A DNA stretch of 64,000 nucleotides from Clostridium sp. 'deep sea' (GCF_014931565.1 NZ_CP063353.1:682001-746000); one strand, 5' to 3'. Positions 1 through 8,152 are shown, numbered from the stretch's first letter. The notes: a model not told the origin generated them from the sequence alone. Numbers and translations: made by a program.

Positions 1-535
1 TAGCTTCTATTAACATTGCCTTAACTTTAAGGTTAGTAGCTCCCGAAGCTATTACTATTACTCCCTCAATTTCTGGAGACTCAACCTCTAAAAAAACTGT
101 TTTATAACCACTACTTGAGCTCTCTTGAACTGTTTTTTGAATAATTCTTACTTCTTTAGTAGTTCTTGTAATGCCAGTAGAATCAATTTCTTCTATAGTT
201 TTTTCTGTTTTATCTTCATCTATTGCCCTAATTTTAGACTCATCTTTGCTTATTCTAATCATTACTTGTACTCTACCGCAGTTTTTTATATCACTTAAAA
301 ACTTAGATAAATCCTTTTCTAGTTGCTGCTCCATCTCTCTCCAAACAGTACCTTTTACTGTAGACATTGTAGGTGTTATTTCTTCATTTATAACTAAAGG
401 AGCTTTAACTGGCTCAGATGATGGTGTTATCATTTTAATTGCAACTAATGCTACAACAGCTACTAACAATAATGAAAATATCACTTTATTATCTTTGATT
501 ATTTTAGTTAATTCCTCTTTAAAACCACCTAGCAT
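1..535 (-). CDS. spoIIIAG: Stage III sporulation protein AG (partial, C-terminus beyond window)
   Basis: SpoIIIAG is a component of the SpoIIIA-SpoIIQ channel that links mother cell and forespore during engulfment and supports late forespore transcription. Translation starts at the ATG at 535 and gives a short cytoplasmic N-terminus, one transmembrane helix at about residues 17-36 (VIFSLLLVAVVALVAIKM), and then an extracytoplasmic region containing FLSDIKNCGRVQVMI, which matches the ring-building part of the AG family. The frame stays open to base 1, so roughly 178 residues are visible. It is the last gene of the spoIIIA operon seen here and starts two bases after the spoIIIAF stop. Identity rests on both protein pattern and gene order. 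Confidence 0.93.
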   Translation of the reverse strand, partial: MLGGFKEELTKIIKDNKVIFSLLLVAVVALVAIKMITPSSEPVKAPLVINEEITPTMSTVKGTVWREMEQQLEKDLSKFLSDIKNCGRVQVMIRISKDESKIRAIDEDKTEKTIEEIDSTGITRTTKEVRIIQKTVQESSSSGYKTVFLEVESPEIEGVIVIASGATNLKVKAMLIEA

Positions 536-537
536 AT

Positions 538-1107
538 TTACCCCTCACTCTCTAGCGAGATTTTAAGATTCACTTCTTTTCCAAAGTTTGTTGTTAACCA
601 CTTTTTTATTTCACTATGCATTGTATTAGTATTCTCATTTACAGCCATTACTTCAGCGGTGTCTTCACTAGAACTCTGCATAACTTTAATACTTACATTT
701 TGAATATAACCAAACTCTTTACTATTACTATCTTCATTTATGACTAAATTAGTTACCGTAACAGTATTATTAGTTAAAATACTTAAGTCATTTTCAAGTC
801 GCTCTATTATTTTTTGTTTATATAAATTTACAGCATCTTCATTATTGTTTAGGGTTTGTGACATAGCATAAACTCTATTTTCTTGAAACTCAAAGTTCTT
901 TTGATGTTGCATCCAAGAGTTTACTAAAAAATCTGAACCCTTAACGGCCTCTACCACAGGCTGAACAATTAACAGCATTACAACTAAGCTTAAAACAAAT
1001 CTAATGTAGCTTTTTATTTTACCTGAAGGCATAATTAACTTGACCATGGTTATTAAAAAAATAACTACAATTAGGTTACTTAGCCATGACTCAATAAAAC
1101 TCAGCAT
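538..1107 (-). CDS. spoIIIAF: Stage III sporulation protein AF
   Basis: This 189-aa protein belongs to the SpoIIIA feeding-tube complex of the mother-cell membrane. Two hydrophobic segments at the N-terminus (about residues 10-27 and 35-53) are followed by a soluble domain, the usual SpoIIIAF layout, and the length is normal for the family. The ATG at 1107 is preceded by an AGGAG Shine-Dalgarno about nine bases upstream. It lies between spoIIIAE and spoIIIAG, as in other spore formers. The exact role of AF inside the channel is less well established than that of AG or AH. Confidence 0.93.
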   Translation of the reverse strand: MLSFIESWLSNLIVVIFLITMVKLIMPSGKIKSYIRFVLSLVVMLLIVQPVVEAVKGSDFLVNSWMQHQKNFEFQENRVYAMSQTLNNNEDAVNLYKQKIIERLENDLSILTNNTVTVTNLVINEDSNSKEFGYIQNVSIKVMQSSSEDTAEVMAVNENTNTMHSEIKKWLTTNFGKEVNLKISLESEG

Positions 1108-1120
1108 TCTTATGTCTCCT

Positions 1121-2284
1121 TTATCTAAACATTACAGTGGCATTACCGGATATTAAAATTATTGTTAAAGTAATAAACAGCATTACTCCAACTGCTAAAA
1201 TTGCAGCCATTATATAAGTTAAAACTCCCGAAACTGAAAACATTAAAGGTGATATCCGATTATTATCTATTGGCTGTAAAAATGCTCCGGCAATTTTATA
1301 CATAAAAATCATTACTATTAGCTTTAAAGCTGGCAATGTGCAAATAAAAAATAATGTTAACAGTCCAAATATACCAACGGCATTTTTTACAACTAAAGTA
1401 CAACCAAGAATTGTATCAAAAGCATCAGATAGCATAGAACCTATAACAGGCAAAAAACCCTTTGTTAAGAACTTTCCTGTTCTTAAAGCTACACCATCAG
1501 CTACACTTCCCGCAGTTCCTCTTAAGATAGTTATTCCGGAAAAAACAGTAAAACAGATACCTAAAATAAACGCTCCAAAATTTCTAACTAGCTTCGCTAA
1601 CTTTGAGATGCTTATTTCTTCACTTAGGTAGTCTACAACTTGTAGAATTCCAGAAGTAAAAAACAGTGGTAAAACTGTAAAGTTAATAGCTTGGCTGACA
1701 AACTGACTGCCTCCAACTAATAAAGGATCAAACAAAGTGGAGCTTACAACATGTCCTAAGCTAACCATTAGGGTTATCAATACCGGCCATAAAACTAACA
1801 TAAAGTTAATCATATAGTTAATAGCATCAGCTGCTGTTTTCAAACCTATAGATAGGCTTTGAATGATAAAAGCCATTAGTGTTAGATAAATAATTTTAAA
1901 AACGATATCAGAAACCTTACTATTAAAAGCCTCTTGAATTTTTATTATTAACACAGCTAACAGAGTAAGTATGAAAATACGAGTAAAAACTAGCAATTGT
2001 TGTTTAATTTCTTTAAAGAAGTAATTCTTAATAGTCTCTATAACACTATTGAAAGAAGCCTCATTACCCCCTTTAAACATCTCCCAAATACTTTGAGGGC
2101 TAAGCTCTGGCAACTTATATTTTTCATTGATTTTTTGCATCTCAACATTTATGTCAGAAAAATCAATTTTTTCAAACTGACTTCTAATCACATCTTCTGC
2201 ATTAAAGTCCTCTTCTGCATAAACTATGTTTATATTTATTAATACAATTACAAACAAAAATAAGGTGAAAATTTTATTCTTCAT
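1121..2284 (-). CDS. spoIIIAE: Stage III sporulation protein AE
   Basis: This is the large polytopic membrane subunit of the SpoIIIA complex. A cleavable-looking signal peptide (KIFTLFLFVIVLININIVYA) precedes a charged region and then about seven or eight hydrophobic segments, consistent with the permease-like SpoIIIAE family at its usual length of roughly 390 residues. I prefer the ATG at 2284 because GGTGA lies six bases upstream and the signal peptide then begins MKNKIF. The in-frame ATG at 2296 directly abuts the spoIIIAD stop and lacks a ribosome site. Sequence and operon position both support the call. Confidence 0.94.
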   Translation of the reverse strand: MKNKIFTLFLFVIVLININIVYAEEDFNAEDVIRSQFEKIDFSDINVEMQKINEKYKLPELSPQSIWEMFKGGNEASFNSVIETIKNYFFKEIKQQLLVFTRIFILTLLAVLIIKIQEAFNSKVSDIVFKIIYLTLMAFIIQSLSIGLKTAADAINYMINFMLVLWPVLITLMVSLGHVVSSTLFDPLLVGGSQFVSQAINFTVLPLFFTSGILQVVDYLSEEISISKLAKLVRNFGAFILGICFTVFSGITILRGTAGSVADGVALRTGKFLTKGFLPVIGSMLSDAFDTILGCTLVVKNAVGIFGLLTLFFICTLPALKLIVMIFMYKIAGAFLQPIDNNRISPLMFSVSGVLTYIMAAILAVGVMLFITLTIILISGNATVMFR

Positions 2285-2296
2285 AGTCATCACCAT

Positions 2297-2686
2297 TTAC
2301 TTTGGTACCAGTTCAAGTACTGTATCTAGCACCATAATTATTAAAGGTACAGCCAAAACTAAAATAATAACTTTAGCGCTTAATTCAATTTGGCCAGCAA
2401 TAGCAGACTCACCAGCATCATTACATAATTTAACGGCAAACTCTGCAATTAAACCTAATGCTATTATTTTCAGAATTACATCTAGGTGTAAAAGCTCAGT
2501 ATCAGCTCTTGCTGTTACAGAGTAAAAAGCATCAATAACAACTGTAAGCTTACTTACTATTACAATTAAAACTATTACTCCGGTTGTTAAGCTTAATAGA
2601 AATGCATACTCTGGTTTATACTGTTTAAGAACAATAGACAAAAGAACTGCACATATACATACTGCAATAACAGATATTAAGTCCAT
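2297..2686 (-). CDS. spoIIIAD: Stage III sporulation protein AD
   Basis: This 129-aa integral membrane protein has four hydrophobic segments. It is the usual partner of SpoIIIAC, which it resembles in its C-terminal half. Length, hydropathy and position between spoIIIAC and spoIIIAE are all canonical for AD. Its stop codon abuts the spoIIIAE start region, which suggests translational coupling. The ribosome site is weak (GGGCGAG four bases before the ATG), so translation may depend on coupling to spoIIIAC, whose stop lies 12 bases upstream. Confidence 0.93.
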   Translation of the reverse strand: MDLISVIAVCICAVLLSIVLKQYKPEYAFLLSLTTGVIVLIVIVSKLTVVIDAFYSVTARADTELLHLDVILKIIALGLIAEFAVKLCNDAGESAIAGQIELSAKVIILVLAVPLIIMVLDTVLELVPK

Positions 2687-2698
2687 AATACTCGCCCA

Positions 2699-2893
2699 TT
2701 AAAATTGAAACATAGTTTTAATTGTTTGAAATAAATTGCCAATTTCAACTAAAACTCTTGCCATAATAATAGTTACCCCAATTAAAGTAATAGCCTGACC
2801 AAACTCATCTTTACCAGCTTGTTTAAGAATTGTGTTAAGTACAGATGTAATTATTCCGATTACTGCAATTTGAAAAAGTAATGTTATTTGCAT
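2699..2893 (-). CDS. spoIIIAC: Stage III sporulation protein AC
   Basis: SpoIIIAC is a roughly 64-aa protein with two transmembrane helices and belongs to the SpoIIIA channel. The start is placed at the ATG at 2893, because AGGAG at 2901-2905 lies seven bases upstream and the resulting protein, beginning MQITLLFQIAVIG, has the normal family length. An upstream in-frame start at 2911 would add six residues but would bury the ribosome site. The AGGAG overlaps the stop codon of the full-length spoIIIAB frame (TAA at 2905-2907), so AC translation is probably coupled to ribosomes that complete the frameshifted AB product. Confidence 0.94.
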   Translation of the reverse strand: MQITLLFQIAVIGIITSVLNTILKQAGKDEFGQAITLIGVTIIMARVLVEIGNLFQTIKTMFQF

Positions 2894-2904
2894 GTGTTTA
2901 CTCC

Positions 2905-3425
2905 TTACCAAAGTAAAATTACTATTGTTAAACCACCAAGAATACCTAACATGTTCCAGAGCTTAACTTGTTGTTTTTTTTCTAAATTTGATTTTTTTCG
3001 TTTTCTACTATTTTATTTTGGGTTATATTTAATATTTTTAGCTGATTATCTAAATTAGATTGCCCTAACTGACTTGCTAAAAGCCTTAAACAATCTATAT
3101 CTTCATTAGATAATGAAAGCAATTTTTGATTATTTATTAACTCTCTCTCAAAAGACTGTTCAAAGGCATTACCTAATAGAATTTCTTTACTAACACCCTG
3201 CCACAAGTGTTTTACTGGATATATTGTTTCACGTGCCATTTTGTGTACTATTGAAGGCAGTAACTCGTTAGAAAAAACCATTTCATTGCTGATATTTTGA
3301 AGTGAATAGGTTATTTGCTGAAGTGTTTTGGGTCTATTTCGATAAAATTTTACTTTAGTTCTGCATAACATCACCACTGCGTATTCTACTAAGATAGCTA
3401 ACAGAATCTTGGCAAATAAAATCAT
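2905..3425 (-). CDS. spoIIIAB: Stage III sporulation protein AB, with a -1 frame break near the C-terminus
   Basis: SpoIIIAB is a small membrane-anchored protein of the spoIIIA operon. The ATG at 3425 is preceded by AGGAGG and overlaps the end of spoIIIAA by 71 bp. An N-terminal hydrophobic segment leads into the family's helical domain. In the zero frame the protein stops at 2982 after ENEKNQI (147 aa), short of the usual 170 or so residues. Shifting by -1 at the A7 run (2992-2998) continues as KKSNLEKKQQ and then a C-terminal hydrophobic tail (MLGILGGLTIVILLW) that ends at 2905, giving 173 aa. That tail is exactly what the family normally carries, so the shifted product is the ancestral full-length protein. 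Whether the shift is programmed, a mutation or a sequencing error cannot be decided here. Confidence 0.88.
2991..2999 (-). other. Candidate slippery site in spoIIIAB (A AAA AAT)
   Basis: On the coding strand the codons GAA AAA AAT contain the heptamer A AAA AAT in the X XXY YYZ phase used by -1 ribosomal frameshifting, inside a run of seven A. A single -1 slip restores the conserved C-terminal membrane tail of SpoIIIAB. An A7 run is also prone to polymerase slippage and to sequencing error, so the biological meaning is open. Confidence 0.5.
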
Positions 3426-4353
3426 TTTTGATTCCTCCTATTTCATCACCATTTTCATCATAAATACCATTAACCTGCCCTTGATTTTTAACCAAAACAA
3501 TTCGTTTAAACAGCTTTCTATCTAGTATTCTTTTAAGAGTTGGTCTTTTTTTGAGTTGTTTGATGGAACTAGCATGAGCTGTTGCAAATAAAACTACTCC
3601 AGCATTTAAACACTCTTCAACTATCTCAACATCTCCTGTGCTACCTAATTCATCTACAACAAGTATCTGGGGCCCCATAGAGCGTAACATCATCATGGCA
3701 CCCACTGTTTTAGGGCATGAATCTAAAACATCCGAGTTTAAACCAATGTCTAGCTGAGGTTCTCCTAAATAGCAACTTGCTATTTCACTTCGTTCATCAA
3801 TGATTGATACCTGATGAGGTTTAATTTTTAATTCTTTAATGCCATTGCTACTGATGCGAGCTAAATCTCTTAACAGTGTTGTTTTGCCTCCTCCAGGGGG
3901 TGCGATTATTAATGTACTTACCAAAATATTTTCATTTTGCAGATAACATTTATCAATAATTGCTTTTGCTACACCCTTTATTTCTCTTGCTATTCTTATA
4001 TTTAAACTGCTATAGTTCTTAATTCTATTAACTTCACCCTTATCAATAATTACTTGACCAGCTAAGCCAATGCGATGTCCACCTTGAATAGTGAAATAAC
4101 CAAGCTTTAATTCATTTTGATATGCATAGTACGATGACTGGCAGATATTTTGAACAATTATATTAATTGACTCTTTTGTCACTATTATTCTTTTCATTTC
4201 TTTGTAGGCTGTTTCACCCTTTAAAGAAACTGGTTGTCCTACCCTTAGTCGTATTTCATAACACTTAAACACAACACCTTTTAAGGTATTAATCCACTCT
4301 TTTGGTAGTATATTTAGAATCTCTGCTGGTATATGTCTTATCATTTTAATCAT
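3355..4353 (-). CDS. spoIIIAA: Stage III sporulation protein AA, secretion-type ATPase
   Basis: SpoIIIAA is the cytoplasmic ATPase of the SpoIIIA complex and is related to type II/IV secretion ATPases. The 332-aa product has Walker A APPGGGKTT at residues 151-159 and a Walker B strand ILVVDELG further on, with conserved arginine and histidine positions of the family. It is the first gene of the spoIIIA operon and overlaps spoIIIAB by 71 bp. Two starts are possible, ATG at 4353 or at 4344, because the weak GAG-containing ribosome site sits close to the first. About 165 bp upstream is free of genes and should hold a mother-cell (SigE) promoter, but I could not identify one convincingly. Confidence 0.95.
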   Translation of the reverse strand: MIKMIRHIPAEILNILPKEWINTLKGVVFKCYEIRLRVGQPVSLKGETAYKEMKRIIVTKESINIIVQNICQSSYYAYQNELKLGYFTIQGGHRIGLAGQVIIDKGEVNRIKNYSSLNIRIAREIKGVAKAIIDKCYLQNENILVSTLIIAPPGGGKTTLLRDLARISSNGIKELKIKPHQVSIIDERSEIASCYLGEPQLDIGLNSDVLDSCPKTVGAMMMLRSMGPQILVVDELGSTGDVEIVEECLNAGVVLFATAHASSIKQLKKRPTLKRILDRKLFKRIVLVKNQGQVNGIYDENGDEIGGIKNDFICQDSVSYLSRIRSGDVMQN

Positions 4354-4518
4354 CTCAACTTATCTTTATTACTGTTTTTTTCTATAGTAATAAGGTATAG
4401 GCTACGCTTTTTCCTTACCTTTATTTATACATATCTATTAAGGCTTGTATCAAAATATAACCACATTTTTTAATTTATTTAGGAAAATAATTGGGAAATA
4501 TAAGTCTCTTTTAGGGTA

Positions 4519-4553
4519 TAAAAAAACTGAGACTCAAAAGATCTCAGTTTTTT
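4519..4553 (-). terminator. Rho-independent terminator after the CPBP-family gene (probably bidirectional)
   Basis: AAAAAACTGAGA and TCTCAGTTTTTT form a perfect 12-bp inverted repeat around a short loop. On the minus strand it follows directly after the gene ending at 4556, and the A and T flanks would let it work in both directions. Confidence 0.8.
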
Positions 4554-4555
4554 AA

Positions 4556-5296
4556 TTATAAACAATGTTTTATAGTTTTTTGCTTCTCTTTGTATTTGTA
4601 TATTGAATATACGAATATTAATAAAAGCAATATTATTGACCTCAAAAAAGGATATTGAACAGTTGTAACCACCTTAGATTGTAATAATACATCAAATGTA
4701 GCACCAACCCCCCAATAGAATGGGTATATTGAAAATATGTTATTTGTAAGACTTACAACTATTGCATAGAGTAGACCAACAAAAAACAGTTTAATAAACT
4801 CAGGCTGAAAACCAACATGATGTAAAGAATAAAATAGTGATACCATTATAATAGCTGGTATTTTTCCAAAACATTTTGCAAATACAACTCGCTGATAAGA
4901 ATAATAAAATAGAGCCTCAAAAACGCCAGCTAACATTATATAAACTATAGTAGAAATACTCTCAATAGATATGTTAATTATTGGACTATCTAATTTAATA
5001 TACATTACAAAAAAGAGTAAAATAGCTAAGACAATATTTATTGTAATATTTTTAAAAAGATGTTTAGAGCTAATTCCAAACTCAGCAAATGTATTATTAT
5101 TGCTGATTCTATTAATAACAAAACAAATACCTAGTATAAAAATCATTAACCAATCTCTTATTATAATAAATAAAAAAGGCTGTTTGTTAATAAAGCCATT
5201 TTTTAACAAAAGAGATAAAGCTATAGCAACCAAACCAGCAAGGAATGCAATCTTACTTTCCTTATTGGATTTAAATTTTAGCATACTATTTAGCAT
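4556..5296 (-). CDS. CPBP-family intramembrane protein with a degenerate active site
   Basis: This 246-aa protein has about seven transmembrane segments and resembles the CPBP (CAAX protease and bacteriocin-processing, ABI/Rce1) superfamily. The segment FEALFYYSYQR corresponds to motif 1 (EExxxR), but the second glutamate is Ala. FYSLHH fits motif 2 (FxxxH). The third motif appears as GATFD rather than HxxxD/N. Proteolytic activity is therefore uncertain and the protein could be a catalytically dead or divergent member. It overlaps the 3' end of the upstream PadR regulator gene by 11 bp and has CGGAG eight bases before its ATG, so the two form a regulator-target operon. CPBP proteins often act in bacteriocin self-immunity or stress, which is inference here. 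Confidence 0.7.
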   Translation of the reverse strand: MLNSMLKFKSNKESKIAFLAGLVAIALSLLLKNGFINKQPFLFIIIRDWLMIFILGICFVINRISNNNTFAEFGISSKHLFKNITINIVLAILLFFVMYIKLDSPIINISIESISTIVYIMLAGVFEALFYYSYQRVVFAKCFGKIPAIIMVSLFYSLHHVGFQPEFIKLFFVGLLYAIVVSLTNNIFSIYPFYWGVGATFDVLLQSKVVTTVQYPFLRSIILLLLIFVYSIYKYKEKQKTIKHCL

Positions 5297-5825
5297 AACT
5301 TATATCTCCGTTTTCAATATACTGCTTTAAACTCAATAGCCACTTATTTTCAGCTCTAAGATGTTCAAGCGAATGTAATATAATAATTTTGGCATGATAT
5401 TGATTAGCTTTTTCAGCTATTTCTTTAATATGACTCTCTAAATACTTTATGGCATTTTCAGTATGTGTAATACGCTTCATTATATATTTTTTATAGTCAG
5501 TTTTATCTACAAAATTAGAGAAAAATACAGCCTCATCAATTGCATAAAACGGCCTTTTTTGCTCTTGTAATCTCCGGTAAATTAAATCTACAAAACGGCT
5601 CTTACCCGAATCAGTAATTTCATATAATTTTCTTTGTGGTCTATTACCTTTAACCTCAATAGATTTTTGATTAATAAAGCCATTTTTACATAGTTTATTT
5701 AAAGCAAAATAAATGGACCCAAATTTATAGTCTGTAAAATGTCCCATTCTCTCTTCTAAGACCTTTTTTATGTTATAACCATACATCGGTTTCTCCATTA
5801 AAACACCTAATATAACGAGCTCCAA
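5286..5825 (-). CDS. PadR-family transcriptional regulator
   Basis: This is a winged-helix PadR repressor-like protein with the family signature LELVILGVLMEKPMYGYNI at the N-terminus, followed by GSIYFALNKLCKNGFI and a C-terminal dimerisation helix, typical of PadR subfamily 2. I place the start at the TTG at 5825, because AAGGAAGGGA lies six bases upstream and the protein then begins at the conserved LELVILG. An in-frame ATG at 5849 would add eight residues, but its own ribosome site is absent. The gene is co-transcribed with the CPBP membrane protein. A 20-bp palindrome at 5852-5871 lies just upstream and is probably its own operator. Confidence 0.9.
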   Translation of the reverse strand: MELVILGVLMEKPMYGYNIKKVLEERMGHFTDYKFGSIYFALNKLCKNGFINQKSIEVKGNRPQRKLYEITDSGKSRFVDLIYRRLQEQKRPFYAIDEAVFFSNFVDKTDYKKYIMKRITHTENAIKYLESHIKEIAEKANQYHAKIIILHSLEHLRAENKWLLSLKQYIENGDISYAK

Positions 5826-5851
5826 CTTAATCCCTTCCTTATACAACATTT

Positions 5852-5871
5852 AATATACAACATTGTATATT
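5852..5871. promoter_or_regulatory. Palindromic operator upstream of the PadR gene
   Basis: AATATACAA-CA-TTGTATATT is a perfect 9-bp inverted repeat with a two-base centre, 26-45 bp upstream of the chosen TTG start. PadR proteins bind such ATAC/GTAT dyads near their own promoters, so autorepression is the natural reading. The AT content makes a chance palindrome possible but not likely at this length and place. Confidence 0.65.
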
Positions 5872-5875
5872 AATA

Positions 5876-5930
5876 TTAAAATAAAATCAATAAAAAACTT
5901 TTTTATAGTTTTTTATTGATTTTATTTTAA
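5876..5930 (-). terminator. Long perfect inverted repeat, terminator of the DUF2809 gene
   Basis: Bases 5876-5899 and 5907-5930 are exact reverse complements (24 bp) around a seven-base loop. The right arm overlaps the stop codon of the gene ending at 5927. The inner A/T runs give a U-tract, so it can end minus-strand transcription before the PadR promoter and could also act on the other strand. Confidence 0.7.
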
Positions 5931-6301
5931 ATATTTTGATAGTTTTTAGTAAATTTTTGAAGAGCCATACATAACAACATTCCTATAAAGTAACAAAAGA
6001 TATCTTTTACATCAAAGGTTAGTCCTAAAATAATGTTTGCTATTCTACAATTTTGCAATCCCAAATATGCAATAAAATTAAAATACTGGCTTATTTCAAC
6101 TAAAAATGCAACTACAAATAGTAAGATAGGCAGGCATTGAAAGCTTTTAACAAAACATCTTACAAAGCTATACATTAATAAAATAACTAAAACATCTCCA
6201 ACATATGGTCTTATAAAGTTATCTTTAATATATAGTGCGATAAAAAGTTCGGTTAAAAATAAAACTAGAAAAAATGCAAAATACTTTTTATTAAATCTCA
6301 C
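5927..6301 (-). CDS. DUF2809 family membrane protein
   Basis: This 124-aa protein has four hydrophobic segments. The pattern IRPYVGDVLVILLMYSFVR, then a segment with VEISQYF, then LGLTFDVKDIFCYFIGM, matches DUF2809 (VanZ-like small membrane proteins) over its whole length. The start is a GTG at 6301 with AGGAG six bases upstream. The function of the family is not known. It follows the gene at 6313-6882 by 11 bp and is probably co-transcribed with it. Confidence 0.85.
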   Translation of the reverse strand: MRFNKKYFAFFLVLFLTELFIALYIKDNFIRPYVGDVLVILLMYSFVRCFVKSFQCLPILLFVVAFLVEISQYFNFIAYLGLQNCRIANIILGLTFDVKDIFCYFIGMLLCMALQKFTKNYQNI

Positions 6302-6312
6302 CTTTAGCTCCT

Positions 6313-6882
6313 CTAATAATTCATACTATCTCGATATCGTTGCTCTTTAATTTTTTGGTATTCTGCTGTACTAGTAAACTCAATTTCATGATCATCATCT
6401 TCAATTTGCTCTATTAAATCTTTTATAGTCATTTTAGTACCACCAGATATATTTTTAATAGTTAGAATAACTACATAAATGGGTCCTCTAGGAAATGCCC
6501 ACAATCCAAATAATATGGTAAGCAAAATATTAACTATTTTCATTATAACTGCTTCAAAGGTTCCTTTAATAACTATTCGTGAACGCATAACTTGCGTAAA
6601 GAACAATGCTGAAACACAGAACACATAAGAAGAAATTTTTGTGTTTAAATTAATTTGATTTCCATTATACTCAGCAACACCTTGCTCTATATAGTATTTA
6701 TTGCTTGTAACCCATTCTATAAAGCTCTTTATTTTCTTTTTTTCATTATTTATGTAAAAAACTAAAGCAACTAACACAAAAGCAACAAATAAACAAGAAT
6801 AAAAGCCAAACATGTCTGCTGCCATTGCATTAGATATGCCAACAATAAAAAACAATATAGCTAATACAGTAGTAATTATCAT
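6313..6882 (-). CDS. Unidentified membrane protein
   Basis: I do not recognise this 189-aa protein. It has two transmembrane segments at the N-terminus (about residues 2-20 and 27-43), a region with NGNQINLNTKISSYVF, a second hydrophobic region at about residues 113-142 with the motif FGLWAFPRGPIYVVILTI, and an acidic C-terminal tail (EQIEDDDHEIEF). It precedes the DUF2809 gene by 11 bp on the same strand. Confidence 0.55.
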   Translation of the reverse strand: MIITTVLAILFFIVGISNAMAADMFGFYSCLFVAFVLVALVFYINNEKKKIKSFIEWVTSNKYYIEQGVAEYNGNQINLNTKISSYVFCVSALFFTQVMRSRIVIKGTFEAVIMKIVNILLTILFGLWAFPRGPIYVVILTIKNISGGTKMTIKDLIEQIEDDDHEIEFTSTAEYQKIKEQRYRDSMNY

Positions 6883-6994
6883 TTTGAACTCCTTAAACTA
6901 TTATATTATTAACTAATACATTTAAACAAACAACATAACTATTTTTACTAACTAAGTCTAATTACTATTTTATTAAATCTACAAAACTACAATG

Positions 6995-7567
6995 CTATCT
7001 CAAATCAATAATTGCAGCCAAATTAAAGGTTTCATTGCCTTTATTAAACACAGCAAAACTCCCATTATTTAATGATTCAAAAAAAATAAACTCACTATCG
7101 TTTAAAATTAATAGACATGATTCATTATCTTTTAAATCTTTTACATGATCTTTGATTTCATTATAAATAGTTCTAGTGTCGTTTGAAGCTATTAGTGAAT
7201 TATTATCAAAAAAACTTTTATCTAGATCTTTAGGTTTAATAACTCTAAAGTCAGCTATATTTTCAAACATTTTCTTTAGATTAACTGGTAACTCATTTTC
7301 TACTTTGAATTCTAAGTTTAATGGAATATCTTGTTTTTGATATGTAAATCTAATATCTTTGCCTCGCTCTTCATTGCCTGAGATAAAATTACGAATAACT
7401 ACTAACTCAATATTTATTAACTTTTTAAAATCCTTTATGTTAGTTTCTTTAACAGCACTTATAAAGCTCTGAGCTACCTTTTGCTGTTCTGAGTATTTTT
7501 CTGTTTTACTACAACCTACATTAATTAACATTACAGCAAATAAAATAATTACTGCCCATTTCTTCAT
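6995..7567 (-). CDS. Unidentified lipoprotein
   Basis: The N-terminus MKKWAVIILFAVMLINVGCSK is a lipoprotein signal peptide with lipobox INVGC, so the mature protein should be lipid-anchored outside the membrane. The remaining 170 or so residues are soluble and mixed alpha/beta, with no motif I recognise (DIRFTYQKQDIPLNLEFKVE, then LNDSEFIFFESLNNGSFAVF). The 46-bp gap to the upstream Imm50-like gene suggests co-transcription. Confidence 0.6.
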   Translation of the reverse strand: MKKWAVIILFAVMLINVGCSKTEKYSEQQKVAQSFISAVKETNIKDFKKLINIELVVIRNFISGNEERGKDIRFTYQKQDIPLNLEFKVENELPVNLKKMFENIADFRVIKPKDLDKSFFDNNSLIASNDTRTIYNEIKDHVKDLKDNESCLLILNDSEFIFFESLNNGSFAVFNKGNETFNLAAIIDLR

Positions 7568-7612
7568 CGTTATTAATCCTCTCTTTCATACAATATATAT
7601 TTATCTATTTTT

Positions 7613-8005
7613 CTAAATAAATAGTTCTTTATTTATATACCCTTCTACCTCTTTAATCAATCCAATTTCTGACTTTATAATTCCATTGATATTTCCGCTA
7701 ATTATTAATTTAACAGATTGGTTTTTTTCAAATACAATATTACCAACTATGTTTTCTTCATTATTTGAGCAAAACTTAAACTCACTAACATTAAGAAATT
7801 CACAGGTAACTTTTGTTGCGTTATAACCCTCTCGTATCCAACTGGTCGGCGGATACTCTGCAAACTCGGGCATATCAAATGTAATGGAGGCCCTTTTACC
7901 ATTTTCATAAACTTTTATTTCATGAATATTTACATTGCTTAATTTAGGCACTTCACTATATATACTTTTTATTAAATAATATTTTTCTAAATTTTTATAC
8001 CACAT
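7613..8005 (-). CDS. Imm50-like immunity family protein
   Basis: This is a 130-aa soluble protein. The arrangement NIHEIKVYENGKRASITFDM, then PPTSWIREGYNATKVTCEFL, then a beta-rich C-terminus recalls immunity protein 50 of polymorphic toxin systems (conserved PP-x-x-W and a following Asn). The match is by eye only. If right, it would neutralise a secreted toxin made by kin or rivals, but no toxin gene adjoins it. The nearest toxin-like genes are over 20 kb away. It sits upstream of a lipoprotein gene on the same strand. Confidence 0.45.
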   Translation of the reverse strand: MWYKNLEKYYLIKSIYSEVPKLSNVNIHEIKVYENGKRASITFDMPEFAEYPPTSWIREGYNATKVTCEFLNVSEFKFCSNNEENIVGNIVFEKNQSVKLIISGNINGIIKSEIGLIKEVEGYINKELFI

Positions 8006-8102
8006 ACTAAACCTCCATTTAAATTAACTACTAATAAAGTAGTACTTATAATTATAACTCATGTTCTTACAATTTTATATGAACATACTATTAATTTTAC
8101 AC

Positions 8103-8130
8103 AAAAAAAAGAGGCCTATCTAATCCTCTA
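8103..8130 (-). terminator. Terminator after the membrane protein gene at 8153
   Basis: On the minus strand AGAGG and CCTCT pair around a ten-base loop and are followed by a run of eight T. The stem is short, but the T-tract and the position just after a stop codon support it. Confidence 0.6.
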
Positions 8131-8152
8131 TGACTATTATGTTTATAGTCTG

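Noticed and set aside
4354-4519. SigE promoter of the spoIIIA operon
   Set aside because: It must exist by biology, but no pair of -35 and -10 matches stood out above the AT-rich background, so it is not listed.
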